A DNA stretch of 55,924 nt from JAAYTD01 sp964472015 (lineage in GTDB: Bacteria; Bacteroidota; Ignavibacteria; Kapaibacteriales; UBA2268): contig CAYYIP010000013.1 in assembly GCA_964472015.1 (NCBI GenBank), positions 1 to 55,924 on the forward strand, written 5' to 3'. The notes below the pieces were generated by a model. The model saw nothing but the letters and a program-made list of their open reading frames with translations. It did no database searches and had not been told where the DNA came from. Made by a program: the position numbers and the translations under genes. Below are positions 7,805 to 16,980 of the stretch, one piece after another. Each line of letters begins with the position of its first letter. Within the stretch, counting starts at the first letter, position 1.

Positions 7805-8221
7805 TTATTCAAATAAAGCAATAAATTTTTTTGGTGGTTTTATTGGTTTATTTGTTATTTGGGATATAAAAATATGTTTTGTATACCCACTACAAATTAA
7901 TATATCATTTCTATAAATATTATATTCTATATGAAATATAGGTGAATAATTATAATTTATAATAGTTTCAATTTCTAAATTATCTTCATAATATGCCGGA
8001 TTATGAAATTTTGCATAAGATTCTAAAACAGGGAAGAAAATTTTTTCTTCTTTTTCTAATTCTGTAAAATAAAGGTTGTGTTTATGTACTAATTCAGTGC
8101 GTCCTGTTTCAAAATAAATATAATAATTAGCGTTATATACTACTCCCATTTTATCGGTTTCAGCATATCGTACTTGTATATTACTTTTATTTTTTATTGT
8201 TTTTATTATGTCAGTATTCAT
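7805..8221 (-). CDS. Acyl-CoA thioesterase, YbgC/4HBT hotdog family
   Basis: Hydrolyses acyl-CoA thioesters in the cytosol. The 138-residue length is normal for single-domain hotdog enzymes. The 4-hydroxybenzoyl-CoA thioesterase signature is visible as VRYAETDKMGVVYNANYYIYFETGRTE (about residues 17-43), which contains the catalytic Asp of ETDKMG; this is the YbgC-type arrangement. The gene lies 67 bases downstream of hydG on the same strand and may be co-transcribed with it. It ends against a bidirectional terminator. The natural substrate cannot be told from the sequence. Confidence 0.88.
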   Translation of the reverse strand: MNTDIIKTIKNKSNIQVRYAETDKMGVVYNANYYIYFETGRTELVHKHNLYFTELEKEEKIFFPVLESYAKFHNPAYYEDNLEIETIINYNYSPIFHIEYNIYRNDILICSGYTKHIFISQITNKPIKPPKKFIALFE

Positions 8222-8288
8222 AATATATTTATGACCATATAGATAATATACTAAATGTAAAATGATATTCTATCTTAAATAAAAATAT

Positions 8289-9677
8289 TTATAAATAAAT
8301 ATCTCTTTCCCCATTATCAATACGTTTTAATGTTTCTATCGATTTATCTTTTATTTCTTCAGGTAATATTTCTATATTTTGTTTTATAAGTTCTTTTCCT
8401 ATTTTTTTAGTTTCATCATCAGCATAGTCTTCTAAATATTCATTTAAAGTAAATAAGGCATTTGGTTGACAAAATATTTTTATAAGTCCGGGTTTTGCTT
8501 GTTCCATAAAATCTTTACCAACACGTCCACGTCTATAACATCCGGTGCAGAAGGATGGAATGAATCTTTCTTTTATAACACTATTTATAACTTCGCCACT
8601 AGTTCTATTATCATTTAAATTGAATTGAGCATCTTCTTTTGCTTTTTCAAAAGATTGTTTATAACCACCTGGATTAGTACGTGAGCCGGCACTTATTTGA
8701 GAAATTCCTAAATTAAGTAATTCCATACGTAAATCAGCATTTTCTCTTGTTGATAATATCATACCTGTATACGGGACTGTTAATCTTAATACTGATACTA
8801 ATTTTTTAAAATTCAAATCATTTACTGCATATGGTATTGCTTCACTTAAAGGTGCGTTATCCGCATGTCTTATACGTGGTATTGAAATTGTATGCGGTCC
8901 TATTCCATATTTTTTATCTAGATGGAAAGCGTGAGAAATTAATCCCAAAGTTTCAAATCTATAATCATACAATCCAAATAGTGCCCCAATTCCAACATCT
9001 TGTATTCCATTTGAAAGTGCTCTATCCATCACCTCTATTCGCCAATCATAATTGGCTTTTTTACCCGATAAATGAACTTTTTTATATGTGTCTCTATGAT
9101 AAGTTTCTTGAAATACAGTATATGTTCCTATAGGAACTTGTTTTAATATTTTGAATTCTTCATTTGTTAATGGTTCTATTTCAATATTTATTCTACGTAT
9201 AGAACTCCCTTTATCGTTTCTTACAGAATATACAGTATTTATATCTTTTATCAATCTTTCTAAAGATGCTTCAATGGGATGTTCACCTGTAAGTAATAGT
9301 ATTCTTTTATGTCCTCTGTCTAATATTTCTTTTACTTCAATTTCTATTTCCTCTGTTGTAAGTGAAGAACGATGTATTGTTGTATTTCCAACTCTAAAAC
9401 CACAATAAAGACAATTATTTATACAAAAATTTGATAGATATAATGGGGCAAAAAGAACTACACGTTTTCCATATATTATGTCTTTTACATAACTTGCAGC
9501 TTCAAATAATTTTTCATAATCATTAGGTTTATTTATATTTATAAGAATTGCTGCCTGTTCTAATGTTAATCCTTTTGCTTTTTTTGCCTCACTTATAATA
9601 TCATCTATTGATTCTGAGGATGGATTACTATGTTTTTTTAGCAAATCAGAGATTTGGGCTTCGTTAATTATTTCCAT
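8289..9677 (-). CDS. hydG: [FeFe]-hydrogenase H-cluster maturase HydG (radical SAM)
   Basis: HydG cleaves tyrosine by radical chemistry to p-cresol, CO and cyanide, and builds the Fe(CO)2(CN) synthon for the [FeFe]-hydrogenase active site. The radical-SAM CX3CX2C is CINNCLYC (Cys85, Cys89, Cys92). The C-terminus carries the second cluster motif CX2CX22C (Cys377, Cys380, Cys403), which marks HydG and is absent from the thiamine enzyme ThiH. The 462-residue length is right. The neighbour on the same strand is a thioesterase; hydE, hydF and the hydrogenase are not in this window. It shows that the organism probably makes or uses H2. Confidence 0.95.
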   Translation of the reverse strand: MEIINEAQISDLLKKHSNPSSESIDDIISEAKKAKGLTLEQAAILININKPNDYEKLFEAASYVKDIIYGKRVVLFAPLYLSNFCINNCLYCGFRVGNTTIHRSSLTTEEIEIEVKEILDRGHKRILLLTGEHPIEASLERLIKDINTVYSVRNDKGSSIRRINIEIEPLTNEEFKILKQVPIGTYTVFQETYHRDTYKKVHLSGKKANYDWRIEVMDRALSNGIQDVGIGALFGLYDYRFETLGLISHAFHLDKKYGIGPHTISIPRIRHADNAPLSEAIPYAVNDLNFKKLVSVLRLTVPYTGMILSTRENADLRMELLNLGISQISAGSRTNPGGYKQSFEKAKEDAQFNLNDNRTSGEVINSVIKERFIPSFCTGCYRRGRVGKDFMEQAKPGLIKIFCQPNALFTLNEYLEDYADDETKKIGKELIKQNIEILPEEIKDKSIETLKRIDNGERDIYL

Positions 9678-9830
9678 TACATTATTACATTTTTGTATTT
9701 TTGATATTCTGTTATTTTAATTTTTTAATTAAAATATATTTATTTATAATTTATAATTTTAAACGCAATAATCTGTAAAAAATTGTATATTAAAATAAAT
9801 ATTTATATAAAATTTTTTTATTTAATTTTT

Positions 9831-9884
9831 ATTTAATTAATATAATTTATTTAATTAATATAATTTATTTAATTAATATAAATT
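9831..9884. repeat. Three tandem copies of an 18-bp AT-rich unit
   Basis: Units at 9831-9848, 9849-9866 and 9867-9884; the first two are identical and the third differs only near its end. They lie in the roughly 360-bp divergent gap between hydG and the T9SS substrate gene. That gap otherwise shows no gene and no clear -33/-7 pair. Confidence 0.8.
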
Positions 9885-10034
9885 TATAAATTTTTATAAT
9901 AATTTATAATAAATATATTGTTTTTTTGTTTAAAATTAGTAAATTGCAAATACGTTTATTTATATTATAGCTATACTTTTTTGTTATATTCAAATATTTA
10001 TAAAATTAAATATTTATAAAATATTGGTTTGAGT

Positions 10035-13000
10035 ATGAAATTTGATAAAAATTTTATTATTATATTTATTGTATTGTTATTTATATCTTTATATAATAAT
10101 AAATTATATACACAGCCACAAGATTATGAAACTAATACAATAACGGGAAAGACTTTTGTTTTTTCTATCCCTCCTTTATTAACTAATGTCGATAATAAAG
10201 CAGAGGTAGTTATTACTATGATTTCTCAATTGGAGTCAAAAGTAAAAATTACCGCACGTTATGGTTTTTTAAAGATATTAGATTTGAAGCCGTTTGAAAA
10301 AGGAACAGTTATTATGCCTGCGTATACTGCTTTTCCTTATCAGAAGTCCGGGAAAGATAAACCAATTAAAGAAGCTATATATGATGCTGCTATTCGTATA
10401 GAAGCGACTGAGCCTATACAAGTAACGGCATCTGTAAAAAATGAATGTGGTGGTGAAGGGTTTGCGGTATTACCAATAGAAAATTTAGGAGCTAAATATC
10501 TAATATCTTCGTTTAATGATGCGTCTCATTTTTATAATGATATGGTTAGTTTACCAAGTATTGTTACTATTACTGCTAATTATAATAATACTCATATAAG
10601 TTTTAAACTTGGTGGAAATAATGATACGAAAACAGCTGGTGGCCTAAGTTCGAAAGAGGAAATGTCAGTAGTGCTGTCGCAAGGTGAAGTTTGGGTTATT
10701 TCTAGTATGGGCGAAAATGCTGATTTAACAGGGAGTAAAATAGAGGCATCTAAGCCTATTTCGGTTGTAACCGCTAACCAGTGTGCAAATGTTCCTATAA
10801 ATAATAAACCTTGTAACTATATTGCTGAAATGGAAATTCCATTAAATACTTTTGGTAAAACTTTCCTTGTCCCAGCATTTCCTGATAGAAAATATAGCCC
10901 TGTTTTAAGAATTTTAGCCGCTGAAGAAAATACAACGATCAAAGTTATAGGAGAAAATAAAAACTATACTATTGAAACGTCCGGTGGGATTGTAAATTCG
11001 GGATATTTAGAGATGCGAATTAATGAACCAAATTTAAGTAAGCCAGGAATAATTATAGCAGATAAACCAATTTCTATTACTCTTTATAATACCGGTATTG
11101 AAGAGGACAACTATAACGAAAATATCTCTATTGCAGAAGCTGCACCTTTTCAGATGTTATTAATTCCGCAAGAGCAGGCTTTAAATAGTTATTTTTTTGC
11201 AGTCCCAGAGACAGATGGAACTAAATTATTTGATAAAAATATTGTTTGTTTAATTGCTGAAACAGTTGATAATAATTTTCCTGATAATTTTAGTTTTGGT
11301 GAATTTAGTGGTGTTTCATGGCATTGGGGGGCGCCCGGCATCATAAAAAAAGGTGAGACTATAGTTTTTGATAATGAATTGAATGGTAAAAAGTATGCAA
11401 TGTCATTTTATGATGTAAATACTTTACATACTTGTCAAATAAAAAATGAAAATAAATTTTCTCTTTATTTGTATGGACAATCAAGAGGTGCAGGAGCGTA
11501 CGGTACTATTGCAGGAATGGGATTAAAAGATCTTGCAAGTAATGATACATTAAAACCTATTCCTGTTTGGAATATGCTTTGTGGAGGGAATATTATAGGA
11601 AGAGTAGATGATAAACCAGATAATGAAGAGAATAGATCTAATTTAATATTACCAGTTTTTTATGCACAATATAGTTATAATTATGATAAAGAATTTGATC
11701 CTATTATTCCTGGAATTACGCAATCTGCTAATTGGAAATTATTTGTTCGTAATCCATTAGAAGATGCTAAGGCAGTGATAAAATTTGGAGATAAAGCGGG
11801 GAATGATACTATTATTAATATAAATTATTATGCACCAAAAATTGTTGCAAATCCTAATTCTATTAATCTTGGGATTGTTAAATTAAATGAATTAATAATA
11901 GTAAAAGATGTTAGTGTAAAAAATTTATCAAAGTCTGATTTTTTTATTAAAGATATTAGTTTTAAAAATCGTTGTGATTTATTTAAAATTATTAATCCAC
12001 CAGAAGGTATATTAGAATCAGAAACGGAGGTAAAATTTGATATACAATTTATTGCTAATGAACGTGGTATATTTAGAGATACTATTGTTATTTATGATAG
12101 TTGTTTCAATCAAAATATTATTACTATAGAGGTTGCAGTAGAAAATTCTGAGATATATGCTTATGATGTAAATTTTGGGGAGTTACTTATTAATAAAACA
12201 AAGGAAGTTGAATGTATAGTAGAAAATAGAGGGACTTGTAACTTAGAAATTTATGATGCTATTTTACCTAAAAATAAGAATTTTGTTGTACATTTTCCTT
12301 TTGATTTTAGTTATGAAAATCCTTTAATATTGCAAAAAGGTGAAGCTATGACTTTTAAAATTGAATTTACGCCGAGAGAAAATATACAATATACAGATTC
12401 TATAATATTTATTTCTGATGCTTTTGGAATAGATAGTATAACAATTATTAATGGTTGTGGTGTAAATCCGGGTTTAGTAGCTGAATCGTATGAATGGGGA
12501 ATGCATAGAATATACCGTGATGCCTTTCCAGTTAATCCAATCCCTGTAAAAAATGGACATAATGGAATTAGGTTATTTAATAAAAGTAATTTTAATGTGA
12601 AAGTTGATACTGTTTTTATTATAGATACAAACAATAATATTAATGGATTTATAATTGATGATATAATTTTAAAATCACTTATTGGGAAGACTTTATTACC
12701 GGAGGAAGAATATATAATTCCTGTTGATTTTTTACCAACAGAGTTAAAAAAATATGTATTAACAATTTGTTATGTTTCTGAGCTAGGTGCAAAATCTTAT
12801 TCTGTTTTATCCGGGCAAGGAGTTGCTCCTAATTATAAAATTATATATGAAAATTTTGATACATTATTGATTAATAATTGGTTATATCCACAAGTCAAAA
12901 AAATTACTATTAATAATTTAAATAAAAGTACTATTGAAGAATATAATTGGGATTATAAAGATACTCTTACTATTTATGGATTAAAATCTACAGATAGTTC

Positions 13001-14264
13001 AGTTGGTTTTAATGATTATAGTAATAAAGGATTTAGAGTAGATATTGCACAAGATATTTTTCCTATAAAATTGCCGCCGGGAACTATTTTTGAGTTTGAT
13101 TGTTATTTTGTTCCAACTAAAATTGGTGAAAATATTGCTCATTTACAAGTAATTAGTGATGCAATTGAAGATAAAGAAATTGATATAAAGGGATATGGAA
13201 CAGGTAAAAAAATACTTTGTCAAAGTTCAAAGTTAGTTTTATGTAAAGGTGAGGTAGGTAGTATAAATTGTACAATAAAAAATAATGGGGCATCTAATGT
13301 AATATTAAATAATTTCTATATATCTAATTATAATTCTATATTTTTTATAAAAAATGAAATAAAAGATATTGAATTAAAACCTAATGAAGCAAAGATTATT
13401 GAAGTTGATGTTATACCTAATAGTTTAGGTGAATATAATTCTTATTTGAAATTTAATGTTAATGGTAATGGGTATAATTTTATTGATTCGGTTGCTTTAT
13501 CTGCAAGTTCTGAATTGTCTATACTATTTGTAGAAGTTGAGTTCTCAAATGATCTTGTAAAAATTGGTGAAGATCTATGGTATAAAGTGATATTACCAGA
13601 AACATATGTTGTAAAAGATATAAGTAAATTTTTAATTGATAGTATAGTAATAAAGCTGCACTATAATTCTAATATGTTATTACCTCAATTATATAATATT
13701 CAATTAGGCGAACATCTTGCAGGCAAATTTTATATAGAAAGTTCAACGTTTGATTTTCATAATAATGATATAGTGATATATATAAAATCTATAACAGGAG
13801 AAGTATTAGCAAATTATGGGATGTTATTTTCGATTCCATTTACTACTTTATTTCCTTTAGATTATGATAATATTGTGAATATAACTAACAATATATATAC
13901 AAATGCTGCCTGTGTTACTTTTGTTCCAACTTCTAATAGTATTGAATTAGAAGAGGGATGTGCTTATAACTTAAGACGTTTAAAACTATCAAAAACAGAT
14001 TACTCTTTTAATATAACAAATTCAAAACCTATCATAGATAATTATATAGATATTAATTTTTCAATAGGATTAGATAAGGCGGGGGAAACTTCTATTGAAC
14101 TTTATTCAATGACGGGGGAATTAATTAATAGTTTTGTAAATGATTTTTTAGAATGTGGCGAATATAATTTAAAAATTAATACTAATAATCTTGCTAAAGG
14201 TATGTATTATTTTATATTTAAATCGGGACATTTTAGAACACAAACTAAGTTATTATTGTTATAA
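10035..14264 (+). CDS. Large secreted protein: IgGFc-binding-like domain, anchor-type beta domains, T9SS sorting domain
   Basis: A 1409-residue predicted surface or secreted protein. I use the ATG at 10035; a TTG two codons upstream is possible. A signal peptide (KNFIIIFIVLLFISL) leads into an IgGFc-binding-protein-like region (about residues 40-490). Its recognisable family pattern is VTANQCANVP followed by a Cys and KTFLVPAFPDR near 240-280. From about residue 610 come several beta domains of the ASH / choice-of-anchor D kind, with phrases such as IEFTPRENIQYTDSI. The last ~90 residues look like a type-A T9SS sorting domain (SIELYSMTGELINSF, then NLAKGMYYFIFKSG). It is monocistronic. The ligand is unknown; adhesion is a guess. 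Confidence 0.85.
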   Translation: MKFDKNFIIIFIVLLFISLYNNKLYTQPQDYETNTITGKTFVFSIPPLLTNVDNKAEVVITMISQLESKVKITARYGFLKILDLKPFEKGTVIMPAYTAFPYQKSGKDKPIKEAIYDAAIRIEATEPIQVTASVKNECGGEGFAVLPIENLGAKYLISSFNDASHFYNDMVSLPSIVTITANYNNTHISFKLGGNNDTKTAGGLSSKEEMSVVLSQGEVWVISSMGENADLTGSKIEASKPISVVTANQCANVPINNKPCNYIAEMEIPLNTFGKTFLVPAFPDRKYSPVLRILAAEENTTIKVIGENKNYTIETSGGIVNSGYLEMRINEPNLSKPGIIIADKPISITLYNTGIEEDNYNENISIAEAAPFQMLLIPQEQALNSYFFAVPETDGTKLFDKNIVCLIAETVDNNFPDNFSFGEFSGVSWHWGAPGIIKKGETIVFDNELNGKKYAMSFYDVNTLHTCQIKNENKFSLYLYGQSRGAGAYGTIAGMGLKDLASNDTLKPIPVWNMLCGGNIIGRVDDKPDNEENRSNLILPVFYAQYSYNYDKEFDPIIPGITQSANWKLFVRNPLEDAKAVIKFGDKAGNDTIININYYAPKIVANPNSINLGIVKLNELIIVKDVSVKNLSKSDFFIKDISFKNRCDLFKIINPPEGILESETEVKFDIQFIANERGIFRDTIVIYDSCFNQNIITIEVAVENSEIYAYDVNFGELLINKTKEVECIVENRGTCNLEIYDAILPKNKNFVVHFPFDFSYENPLILQKGEAMTFKIEFTPRENIQYTDSIIFISDAFGIDSITIINGCGVNPGLVAESYEWGMHRIYRDAFPVNPIPVKNGHNGIRLFNKSNFNVKVDTVFIIDTNNNINGFIIDDIILKSLIGKTLLPEEEYIIPVDFLPTELKKYVLTICYVSELGAKSYSVLSGQGVAPNYKIIYENFDTLLINNWLYPQVKKITINNLNKSTIEEYNWDYKDTLTIYGLKSTDSSVGFNDYSNKGFRVDIAQDIFPIKLPPGTIFEFDCYFVPTKIGENIAHLQVISDAIEDKEIDIKGYGTGKKILCQSSKLVLCKGEVGSINCTIKNNGASNVILNNFYISNYNSIFFIKNEIKDIELKPNEAKIIEVDVIPNSLGEYNSYLKFNVNGNGYNFIDSVALSASSELSILFVEVEFSNDLVKIGEDLWYKVILPETYVVKDISKFLIDSIVIKLHYNSNMLLPQLYNIQLGEHLAGKFYIESSTFDFHNNDIVIYIKSITGEVLANYGMLFSIPFTTLFPLDYDNIVNITNNIYTNAACVTFVPTSNSIELEEGCAYNLRRLKLSKTDYSFNITNSKPIIDNYIDINFSIGLDKAGETSIELYSMTGELINSFVNDFLECGEYNLKINTNNLAKGMYYFIFKSGHFRTQTKLLLL

Positions 14265-14315
14265 TTAGCAACTTTAGCATAAAAATTTAATTAAATATTC
14301 TTTCCTATTAAAATT

Positions 14316-14378
14316 ATTTTTAATTCAATTAATATCATTTTTAATTCAATTAATATCATTTTTAATTCAATTAATATT
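14316..14378. repeat. Three tandem copies of a 21-bp unit upstream of aspS
   Basis: Units at 14316-14336, 14337-14357 and 14358-14378; the first two are identical and the third differs at its last base. Just downstream, TATTTTTG at 14390-14397 resembles a -7 box, but no good -33 box lies at the right distance. Confidence 0.85.
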
Positions 14379-14554
14379 GTTTTTTTTTGTATTTTTGTAA
14401 TTCGTATTTTTTTATATAAATTATAAGAATAAAATATTAATTTTTTAGATAATTATCTTTAAATATTATTTTATATTATTTTTTCATCTATTATAAAAAT
14501 AGGTATAAAAATATATAAATAATTTTTTGCTGTAAACAATAAAAATGTAATAAT

Positions 14555-16324
14555 ATGAATTGGAAAAAAAGAACTGCAAAGTGCGGTGAATTAAATATTG
14601 ACCATATAGATAAAACTTTTATTTTAAACGGTTGGGTTAGTAATGTTAGGAATATGGGCGGTTTGATATTTATAGATTTGCGTGATAGATATGGAATTAT
14701 GCAGCTTGTTATTGAACCAGAAAATAACTCAAAATTAGCAGAAAGGTCAAAAGAATTAAAATCTGAATTTGTTATTTGGTGTGAAGGTATTTTAAGAAAA
14801 CGTACAAGTCCAAATCCGAAATTAAAAACAGGTGCCGTAGAATTATTAGTTAATGATTATGGTATTATTAATAAGTCTGAATTACCTCCATTTGAAATTG
14901 TTGATGATTTAGATACGAGTGAAGAGATAAAATTAAGATATCGTTATTTAGATCTAAGACGTCCTGCTTTACAACGTAATTTTATTATAAGGAATAAAGT
15001 TACTCATATAATGCATAGGTATTTTGAAAAACATGAGTTTTTGGAAATAGAAACGCCTATTTTAATGAAATCTACCCCTGAAGGCGCACGTGATTTTCTT
15101 GTTCCCAGTCGTATTAATAAAGGTAAATTTTATGCTTTACCGCAATCGCCTCAGATATTTAAACAGATTTTGATGGTTGCTGGGTTTGATAAATATGTTC
15201 AAATTGCTAAATGTTTTAGAGATGAGGACTTACGTAGTGATAGACAACCTGAATTTACTCAATTGGATTTAGAAATGTCTTTTGCAGAACAAGATGATAT
15301 TATGACAATTGTTGAAGGATTAATAATTGAACTTTGGAAGGAAGTGAGAGATGTAGTAGTTACGGGACCATTTAAAAGAATGACTTATGAAGAGGCAATG
15401 TGTCGTTTTGGGAGTGATAAACCTGATATTCGTTTTGGAATGGAAATTAAAGACATAACAGAACTTGTAAGAGATACAGATTTTAAAGTTTTTAATGATG
15501 TTTTAGCGTCTAAGAATGGGAGGATAGCTTTAATAAATGCAAACGGTGCTGCTAATTATTCTCGTAAACAAATAGATTTCCTTGTTGATTATGCTAAGAA
15601 ATATGGTGCTTTAGGTTTGTCTTATATTAAGGTTGGTAATAATGAAGTTAATTCACCTATTGCTAAATTTTTATCAAAAGATGTTCTTGATAATATTTTG
15701 AAAATGGCTGATGCAAAAGATGGTGATTTATTATTAATTTCATCTGCTGAAAAATATTGTGCATATACTATTTTAGGTGCTTTACGTCTAGAGTTAGCAA
15801 GACAGCTTGGAATAATGGAAAAATTACATAATACATTTAGTTTCCATTGGGTTATTGATTTTCCTTTATTTGAATATGATGAAAATGAAAAACGCTTTAT
15901 TGCTGTTCATCATCCTTTTACTGCACCAAAGAATGAAGATATTGAAAAACTTGATACAGCACCCGGTGAAGTTAGGGCTAATGCTTATGATTTAGTTGTA
16001 AATGGTGCTGAATTAGGTGGTGGTAGTGTACGTATTCATCAAAATATAATCCAACAAAAAGTATTTAGCTTGTTAGGAATTTCTGAACAAATTGCAGATG
16101 ATAAATTTGGTTATTTATTAAAGGCATTAAAATTTGGAGCACCACCACATTCAGGTTTAGCGCTTGGACTAGATAGAATTATTATGATGTTAGTAGGTAC
16201 TGATAATATAAGGGATGTTATTGCTTTTCCAAAAACTACAAGTGGGTTATCACTTATGGATGGGGCGCCTAATAATGTTGATATGCAACAATTAAAAGAA
16301 CTTGGTATTGAATTAAAATTATAA
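14555..16324 (+). CDS. aspS: Aspartate--tRNA ligase, bacterial type
   Basis: Charges tRNA-Asp (and tRNA-Asn if the enzyme is non-discriminating). It is a 589-residue class II synthetase with the bacterial layout: an N-terminal OB-fold anticodon-binding domain (LNGWVSNVRNMGGLIFIDLRDR, about residues 25-46), the catalytic core with motif 2 (KCFRDEDLRSDRQPEFTQLDLEMSF), an inserted GAD domain near 280-410, and motif 3 (GLALGLDRIIMMLVG) near the C-terminus. The length is typical. A lipoprotein gene starts 15 bases after the stop, so the two probably share a transcript. Whether the enzyme also makes Asp-tRNA-Asn cannot be decided here. Confidence 0.97.
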   Translation: MNWKKRTAKCGELNIDHIDKTFILNGWVSNVRNMGGLIFIDLRDRYGIMQLVIEPENNSKLAERSKELKSEFVIWCEGILRKRTSPNPKLKTGAVELLVNDYGIINKSELPPFEIVDDLDTSEEIKLRYRYLDLRRPALQRNFIIRNKVTHIMHRYFEKHEFLEIETPILMKSTPEGARDFLVPSRINKGKFYALPQSPQIFKQILMVAGFDKYVQIAKCFRDEDLRSDRQPEFTQLDLEMSFAEQDDIMTIVEGLIIELWKEVRDVVVTGPFKRMTYEEAMCRFGSDKPDIRFGMEIKDITELVRDTDFKVFNDVLASKNGRIALINANGAANYSRKQIDFLVDYAKKYGALGLSYIKVGNNEVNSPIAKFLSKDVLDNILKMADAKDGDLLLISSAEKYCAYTILGALRLELARQLGIMEKLHNTFSFHWVIDFPLFEYDENEKRFIAVHHPFTAPKNEDIEKLDTAPGEVRANAYDLVVNGAELGGGSVRIHQNIIQQKVFSLLGISEQIADDKFGYLLKALKFGAPPHSGLALGLDRIIMMLVGTDNIRDVIAFPKTTSGLSLMDGAPNNVDMQQLKELGIELKL

Positions 16325-16339
16325 AGATAATATTTTGAT

Positions 16340-16924
16340 ATGTTGCTGATAAGAAAAAAAATTATTGTAATTTTATTATTGTTATTTACGTTATTTTCGT
16401 GTTCGCTTTTTGAGACACGAGAACCTGAAAATCCGGAAGGTGATGCAACAATATTTATACCTCCAACTACTCCTAATATAGTTATTGAAAACTTTTTAGA
16501 AGCTTTTAATAAAAAGAGCATAGAGAATTATTATGCATGTTTTTCTAGATATAATTTTGATTTTTCCCCAACTAATGAGGTTTTAGTTAGATATTCGTCT
16601 ATTTTTCAAGAATGGAATATAAATAGTGAACGACAATATTTTCTTTCTTTAACAACTAATTTGCAGAATGAAGCAAAACCAAATTTAATTTTTACTGATG
16701 CTGAATTTGTTTCTTTATCAAATGATTCGGCAGTTTTTGTTGCAAATTATTTTATTAATTGTATTTTTTTAGATATAAATATTTCTAGTAAATATACGGG
16801 GCGTATTAATTTAACAATTAAAAATGAAAAAAATGGCGAATGGGCTATTACTAATTGGAAAGATTTTAGGAATAACGATACTAATAATACTTGGAGTTAT
16901 TTAAAAGCTTTATTTTCTAATTAA
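16340..16924 (+). CDS. Hypothetical lipoprotein
   Basis: A 194-residue protein with a lipoprotein signal: basic start, hydrophobic run, then LFSC with the modified Cys at residue 21. The mature part begins with an acidic, Pro-rich linker, and the remainder (NIVIENFLEAFNKKSIENYYACFSRY) looks like the opening of an NTF2/SnoaL-like domain, as in many Bacteroidota lipoproteins that follow housekeeping genes. I do not recognise a specific family. It begins 15 bases after aspS and ends 56 bases before miaB, all on one strand. Probably anchored in the envelope; function unknown. Confidence 0.75.
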   Translation: MLLIRKKIIVILLLLFTLFSCSLFETREPENPEGDATIFIPPTTPNIVIENFLEAFNKKSIENYYACFSRYNFDFSPTNEVLVRYSSIFQEWNINSERQYFLSLTTNLQNEAKPNLIFTDAEFVSLSNDSAVFVANYFINCIFLDINISSKYTGRINLTIKNEKNGEWAITNWKDFRNNDTNNTWSYLKALFSN

Positions 16925-16980
16925 ATAACTTATTTTTATAAAGTAAATAATTCTTTTTATTATTTTATAATAGAAAAATA

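Noticed and set aside
8289..9677. ThiH (thiamine tyrosine lyase) instead of HydG
   Set aside because: The C-terminal CX2CX22C motif is present with exact spacing, which marks HydG.
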